Shown here piece after piece: positions 15,962-24,269 of a stretch of 64,000 nucleotides of DNA (within the stretch, counting starts at the first letter, position 1; each line of letters begins with the position of its first letter). The notes below the pieces were generated by a model. The model made no database searches and had not been told where the DNA came from. It was given only the letters and a program-made list of their open reading frames with translations. The translations under genes and the position numbers were made by a program. Origin of the DNA: Caryophanales bacterium (GTDB lineage Bacteria > Bacillota > Bacilli > Exiguobacteriales > Exiguobacteriaceae); assembly GCA_902363455.1 (NCBI GenBank), contig CABJAC010000004.1, positions 1 through 64,000 on the forward strand. Direction: 5' to 3'.

Positions 15962-17269
15962 ATGAACGAGACGATTACACCAAACAAGTGGGCCCTTCTA
16001 CCATTACTGGTCTTTTTGGTTCTCTTTATCGGTGCCGGCATCTTTTATGACGACTTTTATAAGTTCCCGATTCTGATTGCCGCATTGATTGCCTTGATTT
16101 TTGCTGCCGTGACGACCAAGGGCAGTATCAATCAAACCGTTGAACGGATTGCGACGGGTGCCGGAAACCCGGACATCATGATCATGGTCTTTATTTTCTT
16201 ACTCGCCGGTGCGTTTTCTGGAACAGCGGATGCGATCGGCGCCATCGAAGCAACCGTCAACGCTTCGCTGACATTTTTACCGCCTTCCCTCTTGATGAGC
16301 GGATTGTTCATCATCGCTGCCTTCATCTCGATGGCGATGGGAACTTCAACCGGTACGATTGCGGCACTCGCCCCGATCGCGCTTGGTATTCATGAAGCGA
16401 CTGGTGTCAATGTTGCCATCGCAGCTGCCGCCGTCGTGGGGGGCGCAATGTTCGGGGACAACTTGTCGTTCATTTCTGATACGACGATCGCAGCGGTCCG
16501 GACGCAAAAAACTAACATGCGTGATAAATTCAGAACGAACTTCTTGATTGTTCTTCCGGCAGCCATCCTGACGATCATCATCTTGGCATTTGTCTCGGGT
16601 ACAGGAGATGTCGTCGACGCGAAGGCGTTTGAGTTTTACAAATTGATCCCGTATCTGTCCGTCATCGTTCTCGCTTTGTTCGGTGTCAACGTCATTCTTG
16701 TTTTAGTCGGCGGTACGTTACTGACAGGAATCATCGGTATGCTCGACGGCAGCTTTGGTTTAAGCGGCTTCGTGCTGTCAATGTCTGAAGGATTGATGGG
16801 CATGGCGGAAATTTCGATTTTGACATTACTGATGGGTGGTCTTGTCAGCCTGATCACCTTTAACGGTGGCATCGCTTTTCTGAAAGAAACTTTAACGCGA
16901 CGAATCTCACAACGCCGCGGTGCTGAGTTCAGTATGGCAGCACTCGTCAGTGCGACAAATCTCGCAACAGCGAATAATACGATTTCGATTCTCGTGGCCG
17001 GTCCACTCGCAGCCGAAATCGCCGATACGTATGATATTGATCGGAAGAAATCAGCCAGTATTCTCGATATCTTCTCATGCGGCATCCAGGGAATCATCCC
17101 GTACGGTGCCCAGTTGCTGATTGCAGCGGAGTTGACGAAAACGGCTTCTCCCGAGCTGATTCCGTATCTGTTTTATCCGTTTTTATTGTTCGTGTGTGGA
17201 TCCCTTGCGATCCTTTTCGGATTCCCACGCCGTAAAACCGCTGCTGTCCGCAAAGAAAATATTTCGTAA
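15962..17269 (+). CDS. metT: NhaC-family transporter, probable methionine transporter MetT
   Basis: A 435-residue membrane protein with about eleven hydrophobic segments and NhaC-family blocks (GTSTGTIAALAPIAL, GGAMFGDNLSFISDTT). NhaC proteins are named as sodium/proton antiporters, but members preceded by S-box riboswitches have been predicted by comparative genomics to be methionine transporters and called MetT. The SAM riboswitch immediately upstream is the reason for this call. The ATG at 15962 has GGAG eight bases upstream; an in-frame extension to 15917 would lie inside the terminator and is rejected. Confidence 0.85.
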   Translation: MNETITPNKWALLPLLVFLVLFIGAGIFYDDFYKFPILIAALIALIFAAVTTKGSINQTVERIATGAGNPDIMIMVFIFLLAGAFSGTADAIGAIEATVNASLTFLPPSLLMSGLFIIAAFISMAMGTSTGTIAALAPIALGIHEATGVNVAIAAAAVVGGAMFGDNLSFISDTTIAAVRTQKTNMRDKFRTNFLIVLPAAILTIIILAFVSGTGDVVDAKAFEFYKLIPYLSVIVLALFGVNVILVLVGGTLLTGIIGMLDGSFGLSGFVLSMSEGLMGMAEISILTLLMGGLVSLITFNGGIAFLKETLTRRISQRRGAEFSMAALVSATNLATANNTISILVAGPLAAEIADTYDIDRKKSASILDIFSCGIQGIIPYGAQLLIAAELTKTASPELIPYLFYPFLLFVCGSLAILFGFPRRKTAAVRKENIS

Positions 17270-17270
17270 A

Positions 17271-17313
17271 ACAAACAAGTCCGGCCGCCTGCAGCGCGAC
17301 CGGACTTATTTGT
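17271..17313. terminator. Bidirectional terminator after metT
   Basis: ACAAACAAGTCCGG and CCGGACTTATTTGT arms around a GC-rich loop, between convergent genes. Confidence 0.75.
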
Positions 17314-17315
17314 CG

Positions 17316-17516
17316 TCATTTTTTCTGATTCCGACGGTTCAAGATGAAATATGCGATCGCCGGAAGCGGAAACTGGACCAGTCCTGCTCCGCCCCAAACC
17401 CACGGATTACGACCTGTTTTTTTAGCATCGCGAAAAAGTAACACGGCTTGGCTAGTCAGCAGTATCGCAATACCAACCCAGATTCCTTTTGGCAACTGTT
17501 TGACGGATTGTGCCAT
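17316..17516 (-). CDS. Small two-segment membrane protein
   Basis: A 66-residue protein with hydrophobic segments at about 12-28 and 42-58 separated by a charged turn (RDAKKTGRNPW) and a basic C-terminus. The pattern is like short PLDc_N-type membrane proteins but no family is recognised with confidence. The ATG at 17516 has GGGGAG upstream. Confidence 0.65.
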   Translation of the reverse strand: MAQSVKQLPKGIWVGIAILLTSQAVLLFRDAKKTGRNPWVWGGAGLVQFPLPAIAYFILNRRNQKK

Positions 17517-17679
17517 GATTTCTCCCCTCGCTTCTTGTGACACTATAGAGATACCCGCATCTCTTTACACTCTAACCGCTTACTTCCTCCTTGAGCATCG
17601 AAACGGACGTAGTTCTCCGTTCATGCTAAACTAAACGAGCAATTCCATATTCTAGTTTCATTGAAGGAGGAGTATATAC

Positions 17680-18492
17680 ATGCAATACGCAAAACTTTCA
17701 AATGGTGTCACGATTCCACAGATCGGATTCGGAGTCTGGCAAGTCGACGAAGAGACGGAAGCACCGGCTGCCGTCGCAGAAGCGATTCGTGTCGGTTACC
17801 GTCATATTGATACGGCTGCCGTTTACAAAAACGAACGTGGTGTCGCCAAAGGAATCAAAGAAAGCGGCGTGAACCGTGAAGATCTCTTCTTAACGTCTAA
17901 AGTATGGAACGATGATATTCGTGCCGGACGCACTAAAGAAGCTTTCGCTGAGTCACTCGAACGATTAGAGACCGATTATCTGGACCTCTATTTGATTCAC
18001 TGGCCGGTTGAAGGGTACATTGAAGCATGGAAAGCGATGGTTGAGCTTTACGAAGCTGGGAAAATCAAAGCGATTGGTGTTTCGAACTTCAAGGAACATC
18101 ACCTCGATACACTGGCTGAAGAAGGATTGATGACACCGATGATCAACCAGGTGGAACTTCATCCGCAACTTCCGCAACACGAACTGCATGAATATCTACA
18201 GGACCACAGCATCCAAGTCGAGGCGTGGAGCCCGCTCATGCAAGGGAAATTCCTTGAAATCAATGACTTTAAGGAAATTGCCGAAAAACATGGTAAATCT
18301 CCTTCACAAGTCGTCTTGCGTTGGCATTTGGATAACGGCATCGTCGCTCTTCCAAAATCGGTCACGCCTGAACGGATTGCGGAAAACTTTGATGTGTTTG
18401 ATTTCCAACTCGATGCGGATGATCTCGAGAAGATTGATCGTTTGGCAACAGATGTCCGTCTTGGACCAGATCCGGATGAAATCGACTTTTAA
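17680..18492 (+). CDS. Aldo/keto reductase
   Basis: A 270-residue NADPH-dependent aldo/keto reductase of the 2,5-diketo-gluconate reductase type (Bacillus YtbE/YvgN relatives). The catalytic tetrad is visible: Asp in GYRHIDTAAVYKNE, the Tyr of the same block, Lys in LTSKVWN and His in LIHWP; IGVSNF and LPKSVTPERI are cofactor-binding blocks. GGAGGAG precedes the ATG. Stands alone, with its own terminator. Confidence 0.93.
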   Translation: MQYAKLSNGVTIPQIGFGVWQVDEETEAPAAVAEAIRVGYRHIDTAAVYKNERGVAKGIKESGVNREDLFLTSKVWNDDIRAGRTKEAFAESLERLETDYLDLYLIHWPVEGYIEAWKAMVELYEAGKIKAIGVSNFKEHHLDTLAEEGLMTPMINQVELHPQLPQHELHEYLQDHSIQVEAWSPLMQGKFLEINDFKEIAEKHGKSPSQVVLRWHLDNGIVALPKSVTPERIAENFDVFDFQLDADDLEKIDRLATDVRLGPDPDEIDF

Positions 18493-18540
18493 GCACTGCC
18501 GTTAAAAAATAGGCTGACGCTTTAGAACGATTGCTTTTAT

Positions 18541-18576
18541 GAAGAGGGGTGGCAGACTTATCTGCCCCCCTCTTCT
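18541..18576 (+). terminator. Terminator-like hairpin after the aldo/keto reductase
   Basis: GAAGAGGGGTGGCAGA and TCTGCCCCCCTCTTC form a strong stem of about 15 pairs; the following T content is modest. Confidence 0.65.
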
Positions 18577-18584
18577 CGTTAATC

Positions 18585-18665
18585 AGGAATCACTCGCTTC
18601 ACGCAACTCCTACACGATGTCTCGTTTGAGGAACGTGCGTGAAAGAACGCGTGATTCCTTTTTTT
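18585..18665 (+). repeat. Long imperfect inverted repeat ending in a T-run
   Basis: AGGAATCACTCGC...TTCACGCA pairs with TGCGTGAAAGAACGCGTGATTCCT and is followed by seven Ts, so on the plus strand it is a second terminator-like structure after the aldo/keto reductase. No separate plus-strand gene needs it. Either a back-up terminator or the end of a small RNA. Confidence 0.5.
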
Positions 18666-18681
18666 CGCGCTCATTACCGCG

Positions 18682-19143
18682 CTATACATAATAGACAAGA
18701 ATCGTCTCTTCCGCTTCTTCTGCCCGACGGAAATAGGCGCGCAAATCACCGAACTGCTCCCAAATCGTATCGAACTCTCCTTGACGCCCCGCTTCCCGAT
18801 AAATCACTTCGAGCGCCTGTCGATCAAAATTCCGCATGACCTCGGAAGAAATGATTAAGAGCGGTAAGGGAAGGATACCGACGATGGATGCGTGATCTTC
18901 ATTGACAATCAGTTCTTCCCCGACAATTGCCCGACCGAGATTATAATGGGTTTCCTGATCGATAAAGATATCGATTTGACTCATCAATTGGTACAACGGT
19001 GTTGTTTCTTCGAGCGCAAACAACTGTTCATGGTCGGGCTGTGTTTCATGGATGAACAAAATCCAGTCCATGATGATGTGCGGATCATCACCAAAAGAAT
19101 CCCAAACGGCATCTGCGACTCGGACATAATGAACATTTTCCAT
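18682..19143 (-). CDS. Protein of unknown function
   Basis: A 153-residue acidic soluble protein beginning MENVHYVRVADAVW. I recognise no family. The ATG at 19143 has AAGGAGG six bases upstream; 13 further in-frame residues upstream would read through the ribosome binding site. No membrane segment or signal peptide apart from a hydrophobic core stretch (IVGILPLPLLIIS). Confidence 0.75.
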   Translation of the reverse strand: MENVHYVRVADAVWDSFGDDPHIIMDWILFIHETQPDHEQLFALEETTPLYQLMSQIDIFIDQETHYNLGRAIVGEELIVNEDHASIVGILPLPLLIISSEVMRNFDRQALEVIYREAGRQGEFDTIWEQFGDLRAYFRRAEEAEETILVYYV

Positions 19144-19222
19144 CCTCCCCCTCCTTCCGACCGTTTTTTTTAGTATTCCCATTTTCTCACCTGTTTAATG
19201 ATGATTCCTGAAATCCAAAGAC

Positions 19223-19253
19223 AAAAAAAGAGGATCAGATTGCTCTGACCCTC
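19223..19253 (-). terminator. Terminator of the AgcS symporter gene
   Basis: On the minus strand GAGGGTCAGA, loop, TCTGATCCTC and seven Ts. Confidence 0.85.
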
Positions 19254-19259
19254 AGTTCA

Positions 19260-20705
19260 TTACATTGCTTTTTCTTTTGTATCGTCATCTTGCCATGCTT
19301 CAAGCGTTTCTTTCCCAGGAAGATTCGGAATCGAATCTTTATGGAAACGAGGATCTTGACCGTTTCGACGTTGAACGAGGTAATCATCCAGTGCCAATTT
19401 GGCAATTTTCGATAACCGGAAAATCGCATACAGATTGACGATTGCCATCAGTCCCATAAAGATATCGGCCAGTGCCCAGACCAGTCCGGCTGTCTGAACC
19501 AACGAACCAAATACGACCATCGCTAAAACAATCACCCGGTAGATCGTCATCAACGTTTTGTTGTCATTGATGAAGCTGATGTTCGACTCACCGTAATAAT
19601 AGTTTCCGACAATCGAGCTGAATGCAAACAAGAAAATCGCAAGTGCCATGAATCCAGTCGCAAGCGAGCCGACTTGTGAAGCAAGTGCTCCTTGTGCCAA
19701 ATCGATTCCGGCAACCGGTTCTCCACTCGCATCTTTTGTCGCGACACCACTGACCAAGACGATCATTGCGGTTGCCGAACAGACCAGCAACGTATCGACG
19801 AATACCGCAAACGATTGAATCAAACCCTGTTTGACCGGGTGCGATACTTCTGCCGTCGCAGCAGCGTTAGGGGCTGACCCCATCCCTGCTTCGTTTGAGA
19901 AGAGACCACGACGGATTCCGTTTAAGACCGCTGCTCCGATCGCTCCACCTGCAAGCGTTTTGAATTCAAGCAATCCTTCTTGGAAAATCAAACCGAAGAC
20001 GCTTGGTAAAACTTCAAGGTTCGTCACCATGATGTACAGGGCGATTAAAATGTAACCACCCGCCATGATCGGGACGAGAAACGCTGAGACCGTCGCGATA
20101 CTGCGGACACCACCGAAGATGACAAGTGCCGTCAATACGACAAGTCCGACTGTGATCCATGTCTTATCGATGCCATACTGACTTTGAAGTGACAATGAGA
20201 TCGTATTCGACTGCACCGAGTTAAAGACAAATCCAAAAGCGATTGTGATCAAGACGCTGAAGACCACTCCGAGCCAACGTTGTCCGAGTGCTTTTTCCAT
20301 GTAATAGGCCGGACCACCACGCCATGCTTTATCATCGCGCACTTTATAGATCTGCGCCAACGTACTTTCGACGAAGGCAGAGGCCGATCCGATTAAAGCG
20401 ATCAACCACATCCAGAAGACGGCACCGGGTCCACCCAGCGCGATCGCTGTCGCGACACCGGCAATGTTTCCGGTTCCGACGCGTGCTGCCGTACTGATGG
20501 CGAACGCTTGGAACGGCGAAACACCGTCTTTTCCTTTATCTGTTCCTTGGAACAACAGGCGAAGCATTTCCGGAATCATCCGAAATTGGACGAATCCCAT
20601 CCGAATCGTAAAATAAATGCCTAACCCGACTAATAGAATGATGAGAACGCTCGACCATAATAAATCGTTGATATTACTGACTAACTCCATGAATTGTTTT
20701 TCCAC
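19260..20705 (-). CDS. Amino acid:cation symporter, AgcS family
   Basis: A 481-residue polytopic membrane protein of the alanine/glycine:cation symporter family. Family blocks are STAARVGTGNIAGVATAIALGGPGAVFWMW, GGPAYYME and FSNEAGMGSAPNAAA. Bacillus AlsT, the closest well-known relative by pattern, moves glutamine or alanine with sodium; the substrate here cannot be fixed. The start is a GTG with GAGGAGG seven bases upstream. A TTGATT-N17-TATCAT promoter can be read in the 225-base upstream gap. Confidence 0.93.
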   Translation of the reverse strand: MEKQFMELVSNINDLLWSSVLIILLVGLGIYFTIRMGFVQFRMIPEMLRLLFQGTDKGKDGVSPFQAFAISTAARVGTGNIAGVATAIALGGPGAVFWMWLIALIGSASAFVESTLAQIYKVRDDKAWRGGPAYYMEKALGQRWLGVVFSVLITIAFGFVFNSVQSNTISLSLQSQYGIDKTWITVGLVVLTALVIFGGVRSIATVSAFLVPIMAGGYILIALYIMVTNLEVLPSVFGLIFQEGLLEFKTLAGGAIGAAVLNGIRRGLFSNEAGMGSAPNAAATAEVSHPVKQGLIQSFAVFVDTLLVCSATAMIVLVSGVATKDASGEPVAGIDLAQGALASQVGSLATGFMALAIFLFAFSSIVGNYYYGESNISFINDNKTLMTIYRVIVLAMVVFGSLVQTAGLVWALADIFMGLMAIVNLYAIFRLSKIAKLALDDYLVQRRNGQDPRFHKDSIPNLPGKETLEAWQDDDTKEKAM

Positions 20706-20864
20706 GTGTCTTCCTCCTCATTAAACGTTCCATCATGTAACCTTTTTTCACATGTGTTCTATGATACGAAAATAATTTCAGAAAATCAAATTCATTTTCT
20801 TCTTTTAAGTCGTTCAAGTGCACAAAAAATCACAAAACCTCACATCCAATGTTAGGTTTAACGT

Positions 20865-20898
20865 AAAAAACAAACCTCCGTAGAGGGGAGGCTTGTTG
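20865..20898 (-). terminator. Terminator of the CoA-disulfide-reductase fusion gene
   Basis: On the minus strand AACAAGCCTCC, loop, GGAGGTTTGTT and a T-run. Confidence 0.85.
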
Positions 20899-20930
20899 AG
20901 GACATCTCTCTTATTTAACAATCGAATACA

Positions 20931-23378
20931 TCAGATGAACAGATTGAGGTTGGCGTCATCTGTCGCGCCAAGATAACTTGCGACACCGCCATAATCGATG
21001 TCATCCAACAATTCTTCTTTTTTGATTCCCATGATGTCCATCGACATCGTGCAGGCGATCATCCGAACTCCTGCGGCCTGTGCTTTCGCCATCATCGTCT
21101 CAAGCGCATCCACTTGTTTGTCCTTCATGACTTTTTTCATCATTTTTTGACCAGCCCCGCCCATATTCATGTTCGAGAGCGGCAGATCACCGGCATGTTT
21201 CGGCATCATCATGCCCATCATCCGTTCCATCGGTGCCTTCTCAACGGCAGGTGCGTCCGGTTTCCGAATGACATTCAGTCCCCAGAACGTAAAGAACATC
21301 GTCACTTGTTTGCCCATCGCCTGAGCACCTTGCGCGATGACAAACGATGCCAGTGCTTTATCGAGGTCTCCGCTGAAGACGACCATCGTCGCATCATCCG
21401 CTTTCGCGACGTCAGACTGGACCGGCGCGGCTGTTGCCGTTCCTTTTTCAAGTAAGACTTCGACGATTCCCTTGTTCATTTCCGCCGTATGGACGGTATG
21501 ACCGAGCTTATGTGCCCACGCTTGAACATCCGGCAGGAATCCGGGATCCGATGCTTTAATGAAAACTTGATCGCCGTCTTGCAATTGATCCATCTTCGTC
21601 TTTAATTCCACAATCGGGCCCGGGCATTGGAGACCGCATGTATCCAGTAACGTAATCTGCTCTTTTGTTGCTCGTTTCGGCTCACTTTTCGTAATCGTCA
21701 CTGCTGTTTCCTCCCGTACTTGGCTTCTCGCTTCACGGTCACGGTTGACCGTTGCCCATGTCTTGTAACCGCCACTTAGATTTTTGACCTCAAAACCATG
21801 CTGTTTGAGTAACTGACTCGCGACATATCCACGTAATCCGACTTGGCACGTCACGTAAATCGGTTGATCTTTCGGCAGTTCATCCAGCGACTGACGTAAC
21901 GTCGGTAAGGAGATATTGACGGATCCCGGAATCGAACCGAGTTCATTCTCAGACGGTTCCCGGACGTCCAGCAATAAACCACCGTTCGCGACAATCTGGT
22001 CAATCTCATGCCAATGGACGTTCTCACTGTCGCCCAGTACGATATTTGAGGCAATGTAACCGGCCATGTTGACCGGATCTTTGGCTGAACTGTACGGAGG
22101 CGCGTAGGACAATTCCAAATCCGGGAGATCGAGCACCGTCAGACCACCTTTGATCGCTGTCGCCAAAACATCGATTCGTTTTTCGACACCGGTCATCCCG
22201 ATCGCCTGTGCTCCGAAAATCGTTCCATCGACCGGATCAAACAACAGCTTCATCGAGATCGGACTTGCGCCCGGATAATATCCGGCGTGTGAACCGGGAT
22301 GCAGATGAATCGCTTCATACCGGCGTCCGGACTGACGAAGACGTTTTTCATTGACGCCGGTTGCAGCGACCGTCAAATCAAACACTTTTGCGACTGCCGT
22401 GCCAAGTGTTCCTGTATACCGAACGTCTCGCCCATTGATGATATCGGCGACGAGGCGCCCTTGACGGTTGGCCGGCCAAGCCAGCGGAACGTGGACCGGT
22501 TCGCCTGTAATGTAATCTTTGACCTCGATGGCATCCCCGATCGCAAAGATCGAAGGATCCGATGTCCGCAATGTCTCATCGACTTGGATCGTTTGTTTGA
22601 TTCCGAGCTTAAGTCCGGCATCTGCCGCTAGATTACTTTCCGGCATGACGCCGATTGACAGGATATTCATGTCCGTCTGAATTACTTTTCCACTCGTCAG
22701 CACGACACGTGTACCGGCCTCTTCGAAGCGGGCCACGCCGTCCGACAAGATCAAGTCGACCCCTTTCGCCCGGAGGTGCTCATGAACGATTGCTGCCATT
22801 TCCGGATCCACCGGTGCCATGACTTGGTCCGCCATCTCAATCAGTGTCACTTGTGCTCCACGCTCGACTAAGTTTTCCGCCATCTCAAGACCGATGAATC
22901 CTCCGCCGATGACGGTTGCATGAGACGGACGGGCTTCATCGACATACTGACGCATCTTGTCGGTATCCGGGATGTTCCGTAGCGTAAAGACGTTTTCCGC
23001 TTCCTCCAGCCCCGGAATGCCCGGTCGGATTGGTTTTGCTCCTGGTGACAAAATCAACTGATCGTATGTTTCTTCATATTTTTCTCCGGTATCGACTTTC
23101 CGAATGATCACGGTTTTCTGCTCACGATTGATTTGAATCGCTTCAGACAGGTTTCGGACATCCAGATTAAACCGGGCGTTCATTCCTTCAGGAGTCTGAA
23201 CCAACAGTTTATTTCGGTCTTTAATGATGTCACCGATGTAATACGGTAGACCGCAGTTCGCAAAAGAAATTTCCTTTCCCCGTTCCAACAGGATGATTTC
23301 TGCCGTTTCATCCAATCGGCGCAACCGTGCTGCCGCCGTCGCCCCACCAGCTACTCCACCTACAATGATCGTTTTCAT
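20931..23378 (-). CDS. Four-module CoA-disulfide reductase/rhodanese/TusA/DsrE-like fusion
   Basis: An 815-residue protein built from four sulfur-handling modules. Residues 1 to about 445: FAD- and NAD(P)H-dependent CoA-disulfide reductase with GGVAGGATAAAR and the active cysteine Cys42 in NCGLPYYIGD. About 455-555: rhodanese with VTCQVGLRGY. About 585-655: TusA/SirA domain with TCGLQCPGPIVELK. About 670-815: DsrE2-like domain with CTMSMDIMGI. Proteins of this kind reduce or relay persulfide sulfur. The gene is alone, has GGAGG before the ATG and a promoter containing a CstR/CsoR-like inverted repeat. The usual Firmicutes arrangement spreads these modules over separate cst/cdr genes. Confidence 0.93.
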   Translation of the reverse strand: MKTIIVGGVAGGATAAARLRRLDETAEIILLERGKEISFANCGLPYYIGDIIKDRNKLLVQTPEGMNARFNLDVRNLSEAIQINREQKTVIIRKVDTGEKYEETYDQLILSPGAKPIRPGIPGLEEAENVFTLRNIPDTDKMRQYVDEARPSHATVIGGGFIGLEMAENLVERGAQVTLIEMADQVMAPVDPEMAAIVHEHLRAKGVDLILSDGVARFEEAGTRVVLTSGKVIQTDMNILSIGVMPESNLAADAGLKLGIKQTIQVDETLRTSDPSIFAIGDAIEVKDYITGEPVHVPLAWPANRQGRLVADIINGRDVRYTGTLGTAVAKVFDLTVAATGVNEKRLRQSGRRYEAIHLHPGSHAGYYPGASPISMKLLFDPVDGTIFGAQAIGMTGVEKRIDVLATAIKGGLTVLDLPDLELSYAPPYSSAKDPVNMAGYIASNIVLGDSENVHWHEIDQIVANGGLLLDVREPSENELGSIPGSVNISLPTLRQSLDELPKDQPIYVTCQVGLRGYVASQLLKQHGFEVKNLSGGYKTWATVNRDREARSQVREETAVTITKSEPKRATKEQITLLDTCGLQCPGPIVELKTKMDQLQDGDQVFIKASDPGFLPDVQAWAHKLGHTVHTAEMNKGIVEVLLEKGTATAAPVQSDVAKADDATMVVFSGDLDKALASFVIAQGAQAMGKQVTMFFTFWGLNVIRKPDAPAVEKAPMERMMGMMMPKHAGDLPLSNMNMGGAGQKMMKKVMKDKQVDALETMMAKAQAAGVRMIACTMSMDIMGIKKEELLDDIDYGGVASYLGATDDANLNLFI

Positions 23379-23423
23379 TCCGTCTTCCTCCTTGAGTAGA
23401 ATCCATTATGGTCTATGTGTACC

Positions 23424-23452
23424 AATATACCCGTTCAGGTATACCTTTTCAA
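23424..23452 (-). promoter_or_regulatory. Promoter with inverted-repeat operator (CstR/CsoR-like) for the sulfur fusion gene
   Basis: On the minus strand TTGAAA (23447-23452), 17 bases, TATATT (23424-23429). A perfect inverted repeat TATACC-N6-GGTATA (23426-23443) lies over the -10 box and spacer. This A/T-flanked CC...GG pattern resembles operators of CsoR-family persulfide sensors such as CstR. The regulator gene is not in the window. Confidence 0.6.
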
Positions 23453-23587
23453 GTTATCTGTTCGTTCATTCACAAAGATGTCTTCCTTTAAAATCAAAAT
23501 GTTCCTTTGAGGATAACGGACATTAGTTGCAATTCGATCTAAAATGCTTGAAACTGAGATTACAGTATTTATAAGGGGGATTTAATC

Positions 23588-24115
23588 ATGGACCAGGATC
23601 GTAACTCAAAAGACACGAACGATAACAAAGTCACACCTATTAACCAAAACAGTCAGCCGGAAACAAATGAAAACGGGGTAACGGCTGTGCAACAACAATA
23701 TCTCGAAGAATTCCAAGCATTCTTAGTCGAAAAAGGTATTCCGATGGAAGCACGTGAGAATGAAACACACGTCTTCTTCATGACACAGGAAAAAACGCCG
23801 GCGGGCGCTGAACCGATGATGATGATCGTCTTCAGTAAAACAGCGACCGACGTTGAACTGTTTGCTCGGACGATTACACACGTACCAGACGGTGTTGAGG
23901 ATCTCCCAATCTTAAATGCCATCAACGACTTTAACCAAGAATTCAAATACTTCCGCGTTGTCCTCGACAGCGACCGTGACGTTACAATCGCTTCGACGAT
24001 TGACTTGGACCACGGCTTCAATCCGGCAGCAATTTTCGGACACTCGGTCATGATGTTCCAAGCATCGGATGAAGTCTTCAGCTACCTCACGAAACTGTAT
24101 GACCAAGTTCAGTAA
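23588..24115 (+). CDS. YbjN-domain protein
   Basis: A 175-residue acidic protein. The first 35 residues are polar and low complexity (N, Q, D, T), then a YbjN/type III secretion chaperone-like alpha-beta fold (LEEFQAFLVEKGIPME, LNDFNQEF-like region, SVMMFQASDEVFSYLTKLYDQ). YbjN proteins have no agreed function. GGGGG precedes the ATG; a terminator follows, so it is monocistronic. Confidence 0.75.
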   Translation: MDQDRNSKDTNDNKVTPINQNSQPETNENGVTAVQQQYLEEFQAFLVEKGIPMEARENETHVFFMTQEKTPAGAEPMMMIVFSKTATDVELFARTITHVPDGVEDLPILNAINDFNQEFKYFRVVLDSDRDVTIASTIDLDHGFNPAAIFGHSVMMFQASDEVFSYLTKLYDQVQ

Positions 24116-24126
24116 AATATCACTTT

Positions 24127-24163
24127 AAAATGGCTTCCGGGATACCTCGGAAGCCATTTTTTT
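24127..24163 (+). terminator. Terminator after the YbjN-like gene
   Basis: AAAATGGCTTCCG, loop, CGGAAGCCATTTTTTT. Confidence 0.88.
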
Positions 24164-24178
24164 CATTTTGAAGTTCAA

Positions 24179-24207
24179 TTGACAATGAGAATTATTCTCG
24201 CTATAGT
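24179..24207 (+). promoter_or_regulatory. Promoter with Fur-like box for the iron-permease/glycosylation operon
   Basis: TTGACA (24179-24184), 17 bases, TATAGT (24202-24207). The spacer holds TGAGAATTATTCTCG (24186-24200), whose GAGAAT-T-ATTCTC core is a perfect 6-1-6 palindrome matching the Fur 7-1-7 consensus TGATAATNATTATCA except at the G/C and end positions. Iron-loaded Fur would block polymerase directly. Confidence 0.8.
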
Positions 24208-24269
24208 TAGATTTGTGAAAACGACATCATTTTTTTATCAACGTATTATATATTCTGGGGGAATCGATT

